From BACL27 sp947488385 (lineage in GTDB: Bacteria > Actinomycetota > Acidimicrobiia > Acidimicrobiales > Ilumatobacteraceae), in NCBI GenBank assembly GCA_964203655.1, contig CAXNMJ010000003.1:156719-220718 (forward strand): a stretch of 64,000 nt of DNA, in the 5' to 3' direction. Both the position numbers and the translations under genes were made by a program. Shown piece by piece: positions 61,838 through 64,000 of the stretch; within the stretch, counting starts at the first letter, position 1; each line of letters opens with the position of its first letter. The notes under the pieces were generated by a model. That model was not told the origin of the DNA. It ran no database searches and was given only the letters and a program-made list of their open reading frames with translations.

Positions 61838-62810
61838 ATGCAAAAACACAAGATCTCAGCGTTTGCTCTGTCATTTGGCTTAGTCGTAGCGAGTTTCGCA
61901 TCTATCGGCGGCTCAGTAAGTGCCGAAGGTGGACCAAGCCCGTTATCAGGGTTGCCAGGCGGCGAAGGAAAACCAGTCGTCATGGTCAAATATGGCAACT
62001 CGCGCCCTGATCGTCCGCACTACAACCTCAATCAGGCAGATTTGTTTTATGTCGAAGAAGTCGAGTGGGGTCTAACTCGTATTGCCGCAATGTTCAACAG
62101 CAAGTTTCCAAGCGTTGTGGGGCCAACTCGCAGCGCACGAATTTCAGATCTTGAACTTCTCGAGCAGTTCGACACACCGGGTTTGGCTTACAGCGGAGCA
62201 AACGATGTGCTGTTGAAGGCCATTCGTAAGTCGCAGTCGATTTCGCTTTCACCAAGCGATCGCTCAACTTTTTATTATCGCAATTTGTCTAAAGCGGCGC
62301 CACACAATCAGTTGTTGCGTCTGTCGGCGATGATGGCAGAAAGAGACGAAAGTTGGCGCTGTAAAAGATGTTGGTCTGACTTTTAACGCAACTCCGGCAA
62401 CTGGTGGCACGAAGACGACGTCATTTCAGGCATCGTGGTCGTCAGCCAGAGTCTCAGGCACATGGACTGGCAAAAACTGGATCGTTTCATTTGATGGCTC
62501 GTTGCACCGCGACGCAGTCAACAAGGGTTTCTTGACGCCAAAAACAGTTGTGATGCAGTATGTCGAGCGTAAAGAAACAAAGTTCGGCGACAAGTTCGGT
62601 GGCAAGACGCCGCTTCTCAAATCTGTTGGTGCAGGTCGCGCAATTGTTTTGCGCAACGGTCAGTCATTTGACGGCACTTGGTCACGACCAACAAATACTT
62701 CGGGCACAACGTTTTTGTTTGCTGGTGCACAAATTCCATTTGATGTTGGTCAAGTGATGATCGTGCTCGTTGACGGTGGTGCAAAGAAGAGTCCCGTAAC
62801 GCTTAAATAG
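61838..62810 (+). pseudogene. Secreted DUF3048 (YerB-like) protein, broken by a +1 frameshift
   Basis: The first frame (61838-62386) has a signal peptide (ISAFALSFGLVVASFASIGG) and the DUF3048 N-domain: PLSGLPGGEGKPVVMVKYGN, LNQADLFYVEEVEWGLTRIAAMF, VGPTRSARISDLELL. It then runs into TAA. The other frame continues GAVKDVGLTFNATPATGG, has NKGFLTPKTVVMQYVE and ends ...SPVTLK at 62810. Removing one base at TTGG (62353-62356) gives DESGAVKDVGLTF. Function of DUF3048 in the envelope is unknown. Confidence 0.87.
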
Positions 62811-62815
62811 GCGCA

Positions 62816-62828
62816 GAGAAGTTTCTTC
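62816..62828 (+). terminator. Possible weak terminator after the DUF3048 gene
   Basis: AGAAG-TTT-CTTCT forms a 5-bp stem after the stop codon, but no proper T-run follows, so termination is doubtful. Confidence 0.2.
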
Positions 62829-62861
62829 TATTCAGATAGGGTGAGCAAGTCAATTTAATTT

Positions 62862-62936
62862 GGCGACGTGGCCGACTGGCTTAGGCACGGGCCTGCAAAG
62901 CCCTTTAACCGAGTTCGATTCTCGGCGTCGCCTCCA
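62862..62936 (+). tRNA. tRNA-Cys(GCA)
   Basis: Acceptor GGCGACG (62862-62868) pairs with CGTCGCC (62926-62932); discriminator T 62933; CCA encoded 62934-62936. Anticodon loop CTGCAAA with anticodon GCA on a GGGC/GCCC stem. T-loop TTCGATT. Confidence 0.93.
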
Positions 62937-63025
62937 TTGTTCGTTGGTTCGGAATGTCATGCAGGACGAACGGTGCTCACCAGGCGCAAGATTTGGGAAT
63001 GTCTATTCAGTAAGGTTTAACGCTG

Positions 63026-64000
63026 TGTCAATGATTTCTCGGCTCGCACCTCGACGTATTTTCCGTGGGGTCAAACGCCGCGTATATCAACAAAAAGATA
63101 AGGGAACCGCGCGAGATATACCTAACATCCCTTTGCCGTTTGAGGCATCGACGTATCGAGTTGCCAATCCGGATATCGCCAACCTCAGCGATTCTGAACT
63201 TTGGGTGCATTACCAAACACACGGTAAGCAAGAGGGGCGTCGCTGTCACCAGTTGCCCGATCGACAAGCGTTTGTAAAGATTATTCCGCCCGAAATGTAT
63301 ACGTTAGAGATCGGTCCATACGCACGACCGTTAGTTACTGGATCTCGCGTGAAATATGTCGATGTATTCAGCACAGAAGAATTGCGGCAACGAGCCGATG
63401 GAGTGGTGATGGAACCAGAGCTTGTTCCCGAAATCACATGGGTGTCACAGCCGTCAGATCTTTCTTGCGTTGATGAACATTTTGGCGCGGTTTTAAGCAG
63501 CCACGTTATTGAACATCAGCCAAACCTTGTTCATCACCTAAACCAAGTTGATCACATACTCAGGAAGGGTGGTCGGTATTTCGTTCTTGTGCCAGACCAT
63601 CGTTATTGTTTCGACCACTTTATGACACCGTCACTAATCACTGAGGTAGTAGCCGCGCACATTGAAAAACGCAAGACACACACTGTTAAATCGTTGCTCG
63701 AATCTCGCTTATTGATGACACACAATCACCCTGCAGAACACTGGAACGGTAATCATGGCAACTCAAATGACAATCCTGAGTATCCGAATTCAAATCGGAT
63801 CGAACGACTCCAGATCGGAATAGATACATTCCGTGAACAAGGGTTCGTCAAAGACGAACATGCGTGGTATTTCACGCCTGACACTTTTGAATCAATCATC
63901 AATGATCTAAACGAACTCGGTCTAATTAATCTAGAGATTGAGCGCATCTATCCAACGATGAGAAATTCCGTTGAGTTTTGGGCAATTTTGCGCAATAAAA
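63026..64000 (+). CDS. Partial SAM-dependent methyltransferase of a surface-glycan type, runs off the window end
   Basis: Open from GTG 63026 (or ATG 63032) to the window edge, at least 325 codons. A basic N-terminus precedes STYRVANPDIANLSDSELWVHYQTHGKQEGR, the 'NPD...HYxxHGxxEGR' motif found at the head of glycan-locus transferases. The class I methyltransferase part has LEIGPYARPLVTG (SAM loop), VKYVDVFSTEELR and SSHVIEHQPNLVHHLNQVDHILRKGGRYFVLVPD. It probably starts a polysaccharide or glycoprotein-glycan cluster beyond the window. Confidence 0.75.

Overview
The window is gene-dense bacterial DNA of moderate G+C. It most resembles an actinobacterium, probably an Acidimicrobiia-type plankton lineage (inference). 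Reasons: an F420-dependent PPOX-type oxidoreductase, a 6-phosphofructokinase with the actinobacterial Gly104/Lys-in-PKTIDND combination, a SAM-I/SAM-IV-clan riboswitch before metX, and many genes with a TANNNT -10 box only 6-8 nt before the start codon, so their transcripts would be leaderless. No phage, insertion sequence or CRISPR array was seen.

Layout. 1-2.1 kb: end of an unknown gene, a BesD/HalD-like Fe(II)/2OG oxygenase and a zinc-free MDR oxidoreductase. 2.1-17.9 kb: a one-carbon island. A UGA-containing (selenocysteine) formate dehydrogenase is divergent from fhs, folD and a choline-dehydrogenase-like GMC oxidoreductase. These are followed by a corrinoid protein, DUF1638, a PF13769 'virulence factor' protein, a methyl-THF/corrinoid methyltransferase, a RamA-like corrinoid activator, a non-pyrrolysine MttB homologue, a MetF-like reductase, a DAO-family demethylating oxidoreductase and a homocysteine methyltransferase. 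Together they read as a route from choline/betaine-like quaternary amines through protein-bound methyl-cobamide and methyl-THF to formate and CO2, with ATP recovered by Fhs running backwards.

17.9-27.4 kb: mixed metabolism (PfkB kinase, a frameshifted EamA transporter, a formamidase-like hydrolase, tRNA-Gly, an IPNS-like oxygenase, pfkA, upp, a GNAT plus MenC/NSAR pair, a PPOX protein, tRNA-Pro, a cysteine-desulfurase-like enzyme). 27.4-49.6 kb: core cell biology: tig-clpP-clpX-folC-ndk, mreBCD-mrdA-rodA, RNase E/G behind a structured leader, rplU-rpmA, a nucleoside hydrolase and dGTPase on the other strand, obgE-proB, murJ, and a MoxR/VWA pair.

49.6-62.9 kb: SURF1, a DCC protein, riboswitch-controlled metX, small unknown genes, a DMT transporter, tRNA-Gly, a DUF1295 membrane protein, ABC-F, a cytochrome c lipoprotein, a frameshifted PLP decarboxylase, an FMN alpha-hydroxyacid dehydrogenase, three cysteine-poor (zinc-independent) ribosomal proteins, a trans-sulfuration enzyme, a frameshifted DUF3048 protein and tRNA-Cys. 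The last kilobase begins a methyltransferase of the kind found in surface-glycan loci.

Four genes (EamA, folC, PLP decarboxylase, DUF3048) are each broken by one extra base in a short homopolymer. The same direction in all four, and the usual indispensability of folC, point to sequencing insertions more than to real decay.
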